Of a DNA stretch of 8,627 nucleotides, positions 6,044 to 8,627 are shown in pieces (position 1 is the first letter of the stretch; every line of letters starts with the position of its first letter). The translations under genes were made by a program, and so were the position numbers. The notes under the pieces are model-generated. The model saw nothing but the letters and a program-made list of their open reading frames with translations, was not told the DNA's origin and did not search any database. The stretch comes from Paracoccaceae bacterium. GTDB taxonomy: Bacteria; Pseudomonadota; Alphaproteobacteria; Rhodobacterales; Rhodobacteraceae. Location: the NCBI GenBank assembly GCA_007131465.1, contig SLQN01000479.1:1-8627 (forward strand). Reading direction: 5' to 3'.

Positions 6044-7102
6044 TTACCGACGCGCCAACAAAGCTGCTGTCCTGTAGAAGCCATGCACCATCTTTGTATA
6101 GGGCGTCAGCACAAAAAACGCGAATACCGCACCGAGATGCAGTGCTAGCAAGGCGGGCATGGCAGTGGTACCCGTGGCGGCATAAAGTGCAAGTCCGGTC
6201 GCGGAGACTGTAAAAAGCAGCAGCACAAAGGCCATCTCGCCACCCCAGACCCGCGCGGCACCCAACTCGGGGTCAGCGCGCAGTTTCAGCCATGTCAGTG
6301 CGCCTGTGCCAAGGCATAGCAGAATCCCTCCCGGAACCCCCAGCAATTTGGGCGGTGACCAGAACGGATAAGGCGCTTCCCAGCCCAGTCCGTAATGCAA
6401 CAATGTAGCGACAGATGTAGCAGCAAAGCACATCACAAACCCCCAGAGTGTCGCCTGATGTGCATAGCGGCGGGCGTTGGAATAGCGCGTGCCCTGTTCG
6501 AAATTGCAGCCCTGCCCCGCGCCGCCGGACAGGTTTTTCATGCGTGCGACGGAACCGCTCATATGGCGCAGGTTGGCCCAGGTGATCCGCCCGCCGCCGA
6601 TCTCGCGCCAGTAGCTGCGCAGTGAATAGGCAAGCCCTGCAAGCGGCACCACGAAGGCTGGCGCGAAGATTGCCACCATCGCATTATGGGAAAGATAGGC
6701 ATAGAACCCATCGCCACTTTCAGGTCGCAGGGTTGCCATCAGAAAGAAGACAAATGCAAAACCCGCGGTCATTGCAGCGACAACCGCCACACCGTGGGAA
6801 TGGAATACCCGTGCAAGCGCCTGTGGGCGCGCATGGCGTTCCCATGTGTCCTGCCGCAACTCTGCCAGAACAGCGGGCAGGTTCAGGTCGAACTCGTGCG
6901 GTGGGGAATATTGGCAAGCGTAATAACACCCCCGGCAGTTGTGGCATAGATTTGCCAGATGTGTCGCCGAAGCCTCCGTCATCTCAGGCAGGGCGAAAAG
7001 CTGCGGAAAGACATCGCAATACCCTTCGCAATAGCGGCAGGAATTGCAAATCTGGAACTGGCGTGCGGCCTCATCTTGTAAATTCGGGGTGTTATCCAGC
7101 AT
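6044..7102 (-). CDS. tcuB: TcuB, membrane Fe-S electron-transfer partner of tricarballylate dehydrogenase
   Basis: TcuB takes electrons from the reduced flavin of TcuA and delivers them to the quinone pool, keeping TcuA active. The 352-residue protein starts with a soluble part carrying two 4Fe-4S cysteine sets: C19-x2-C22-x2-C25-x3-C29 (ICNSCRYCEGYCDVF) and C53-x2-C56-x2-C59-x3-C63. About six membrane segments follow, near residues 105-125, 141-160, 216-238, 255-272, 289-310 and 317-336, with histidines that may hold heme. ATG 7102 is chosen over an ATG 45 bases upstream because a perfect AGGAGG lies nine bases before it. It overlaps the tcuA stop by 11 bases. The protein ends RTAALLARR, possibly a little shorter than relatives, close to the IS scar. 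The related fused protein CobZ (cobalamin synthesis in Rhodobacter) is an alternative origin, but the genes are separate here and no cob genes are nearby. Confidence 0.9.
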   Translation of the reverse strand: MLDNTPNLQDEAARQFQICNSCRYCEGYCDVFPQLFALPEMTEASATHLANLCHNCRGCYYACQYSPPHEFDLNLPAVLAELRQDTWERHARPQALARVFHSHGVAVVAAMTAGFAFVFFLMATLRPESGDGFYAYLSHNAMVAIFAPAFVVPLAGLAYSLRSYWREIGGGRITWANLRHMSGSVARMKNLSGGAGQGCNFEQGTRYSNARRYAHQATLWGFVMCFAATSVATLLHYGLGWEAPYPFWSPPKLLGVPGGILLCLGTGALTWLKLRADPELGAARVWGGEMAFVLLLFTVSATGLALYAATGTTAMPALLALHLGAVFAFFVLTPYTKMVHGFYRTAALLARR

Positions 7103-8462
7103 GGGATGCTGCCTCCTGTCCTGCAATGCGTCCGAAAACGGTGCCAATGGTCATGCCGAAGCCTGCCAGATAGCCTTGGCCAAGAATCGAGCCTGCCATC
7201 ACCTCGCCTGCGGCCCAGACATTGGGCAGCGGGCCATGTGTGCCTTGTACCTGCGCGCGCTCGGACACTTTCAGGCCCAGATAGGTAAAGGTCACACCGG
7301 GCCGCAGCATATAGCCATAATAGGGCGGGGTATCGAGCGTGCGCGCCCAGTTGGTCTTTGGCGGTTCCAGCCCGTTGGTGGCCAACCCGTCCAGCACGCC
7401 AGGGGTGAAGTTGCCATTCTGACAGGCGGCATTATAGCGAGCTACAGTCTTTTCCAGCGCATCCCCCGACAGGCCAAGCGCTTGTGCCAGCCCGCCCAGC
7501 GTGTCGGCCTTGATCGGTGTAAATACAGGCGGCATGAACAGCCCCTGTGCCTTTTGGTCAGTAATGGCATAGGCTATCTGGTCGGGCTGTGCGGCGACCA
7601 ACCGTCCCCAGATGGCATAGCGTTTTGGCCAGACGTCCTCGCCCTCGTCGTAGAAACGCGCGCCATCTCGGTTCACCACCAGCGCATAGGGCACGCAATC
7701 CAGACGCGTGACAATTCCGCCATCGAACTTCGGGGCACGTCCGTCGATGGCCACGCAATGGCATTGCGTTGGGTCACCTACGGATTGCGCGCCCTGATCC
7801 AATACATCACGCAAAACAACGCCGCGATTGTAGGGCGTGCCACGGATCAGGAAATTCTCCGCACCTGGCCCCCATGCACGCGCAAGCCAGTCAAGATCTG
7901 CCTGAAACCCGCCAGAGGCAAGCACGACCGCGCGACCCTCTATCTGTTCGCCATCGGCCAGCGTGACCCCGTGAAAGCGTCCATCGCTGAGATCGACATG
8001 CAATACTTCGGCATTGTAGCGGATCGTCACGTCCAGATCCTCGGCGCAGGCGTAATAGGCATTGACCAGCGCCTTGCCACCGCCAAGGAAAAAGGCATTC
8101 GTGCGGTCCAGTGACAAGGTGCCCGAGAGCGACCCTTGAAAAATGACGCCATGTTGCTCCATCCATGGTAGACAGGCTTCGCTTTGCCGGATGGTCAGAC
8201 GGGCCAACGTCGGGTCGGTTTGCCCCTTGGTTACGCGCAGCAGGTCGTCGTAATATTCGTCTTCGCCATAAGTGTCTGTCAGCACCGACAGCGGGCCATG
8301 ATGCATGCAGCGGAAATTGCGGGTGTGGCGCGAATTTCCGCCGCGCATATGCTCGGGCGCGGATTCGAGCACAATTACCCGCGCGCCAGCTTCTGCGGCT
8401 TCGATCGCTGCACAAAGGGCGGCATTTCCCCCACCGACAACCACCACATCATATTGCAACAT
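7092..8462 (-). CDS. tcuA: TcuA, FAD-dependent tricarballylate dehydrogenase
   Basis: TcuA oxidises tricarballylate to cis-aconitate, which enters the TCA cycle. The 456-residue flavoprotein belongs to the fumarate reductase/succinate dehydrogenase flavoprotein group. Seen: N-terminal dinucleotide fold VVVVGGGNAALCAA with the FAD ribose acid at E33 (VLES), then RGGNSRHTRNFRCMH, SGTLSLDRTNAFFLGGGKAL and VNAYY, a central ASGGFQAD, and the C-terminal FAD block VWAAGEVMAGSILGQGYLAG. The R-G-G-N-S-x-H-T-R-N-x-R-C and T-N-A-F-F-x-G-G-G-K-A-L-V-N-A-Y-Y blocks are diagnostic of TcuA. ATG 8462 gives the usual N-terminus (MLQYDVVVVGGG), with a GGGGGC ribosome site just upstream. ATGs at 8474 and 8489 would add up to nine residues and remain possible. 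Its start overlaps the regulator gene by 14 bases and its end overlaps tcuB. A related FAD substrate (citrate- or aconitate-like tricarboxylates) cannot be excluded. Confidence 0.93.
   Translation of the reverse strand: MLQYDVVVVGGGNAALCAAIEAAEAGARVIVLESAPEHMRGGNSRHTRNFRCMHHGPLSVLTDTYGEDEYYDDLLRVTKGQTDPTLARLTIRQSEACLPWMEQHGVIFQGSLSGTLSLDRTNAFFLGGGKALVNAYYACAEDLDVTIRYNAEVLHVDLSDGRFHGVTLADGEQIEGRAVVLASGGFQADLDWLARAWGPGAENFLIRGTPYNRGVVLRDVLDQGAQSVGDPTQCHCVAIDGRAPKFDGGIVTRLDCVPYALVVNRDGARFYDEGEDVWPKRYAIWGRLVAAQPDQIAYAITDQKAQGLFMPPVFTPIKADTLGGLAQALGLSGDALEKTVARYNAACQNGNFTPGVLDGLATNGLEPPKTNWARTLDTPPYYGYMLRPGVTFTYLGLKVSERAQVQGTHGPLPNVWAAGEVMAGSILGQGYLAGFGMTIGTVFGRIAGQEAASHAG
7112..7117 (-). promoter_or_regulatory. 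Ribosome binding site of tcuB
   Basis: On the minus strand this reads AGGAGG, a perfect Shine-Dalgarno core nine bases before ATG 7102, placed inside the end of tcuA. It decides the tcuB start and shows that TcuB is translated from the same message with its own strong site. Confidence 0.8.
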
Positions 8463-8627
8463 CGTTGCCCCCATCCTGTTCGGTCCCATCCATCAACCCT
8501 GCCTCGCGCAACTGGCGCAGGCGGATGCGATGCGCCGCCTCGATATGGGCGCGCATCAACTCTTCGGCCCTTTCGCCGTCGCGCGCATGCAACGCGCGCA
8601 GCAAAAGGTCATGTTCCTGTGCCGCGC
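8449..8627 (-). CDS. GntR-family (FCD domain) transcriptional regulator, C-terminal end only
   Basis: The last 58 residues of a regulator enter from the right edge; its DNA-binding part is outside the window. The visible piece, QEHDLLLRALHARDGERAEE then LMRAHIEAAHRIRLRQLREA, is the final helices of an FCD ligand-binding domain (E-H-x-x-L-x-A-I-x-x-R-D-x-x-x-A-x-x-x-M-x-x-H), found in FadR-subfamily GntR repressors that sense organic acids. It ends with a polar tail of about 14 residues (from GLMDGTEQ) and a TGA that overlaps the tcuA start by 14 bases, so regulator and enzyme genes form one transcript. It probably controls tcuAB, with tricarballylate or a related acid as ligand. The Salmonella tcu operon instead uses a LysR-type TcuR. 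Confidence 0.82.
   Translation of the reverse strand, partial: AAQEHDLLLRALHARDGERAEELMRAHIEAAHRIRLRQLREAGLMDGTEQDGGNDVAI

Noticed and set aside
7044..8114. Long plus-strand open frame of 356 codons opposite tcuA
   Set aside because: It is antisense to a clearly recognised tcuA and reads as low-sense, His/Arg/Gln-rich sequence with no family motif. It is a GC-rich shadow frame.

Overview
The window is GC-rich and densely coding, with genes butted together by 4-base ATGA overlaps. Codon choice and protein relatives point to an alphaproteobacterium, most likely in the Rhodobacteraceae/Roseobacter area. This placement is by eye, because no rRNA or other marker gene is present.

Left part, plus strand, 2-5781: one tightly coupled operon. 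It starts with three parts of a polyamine-type (PotABC-like) ABC importer: an ATPase whose 5' end lies before the window, and two inner-membrane permeases. Three enzymes follow: a PuuE-like member of the polysaccharide-deacetylase/allantoinase group, an amidase-signature hydrolase, and a protein of the Asp/Glu/hydantoin racemase superfamily. Import plus hydrolysis of a ring amide or ureide (allantoin-, hydantoin- or imide-like) is the simplest reading. The real substrate is not evident. The racemase-family protein lacks both catalytic cysteines, so it probably does not racemise by the usual mechanism.

Middle, 5778-6043: a scar. A further gene starts with an ATGA overlap on the racemase stop codon. 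Its first 16 or so residues look like the start of a hydantoinase/dihydropyrimidinase/allantoinase, but the reading frame then runs into the C-terminal remnant of an ISAs1-family transposase. The remnant ends just before the next gene. The operon therefore seems to have lost its last gene or genes to an IS-associated deletion.

Right part, minus strand, 8627-6044: a second operon of three overlapping genes. These are the C-terminal end of a GntR/FCD regulator, tcuA (FAD-dependent tricarballylate dehydrogenase) and tcuB (membrane Fe-S electron-transfer partner). TcuA oxidises tricarballylate to cis-aconitate and TcuB passes the electrons to the respiratory chain. No tcuC transporter follows tcuB. 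The place where it would sit is the IS scar, so the same event may have removed it.

No tRNA, rRNA, CRISPR array, riboswitch or convincing promoter was seen. Both operons begin outside the window.
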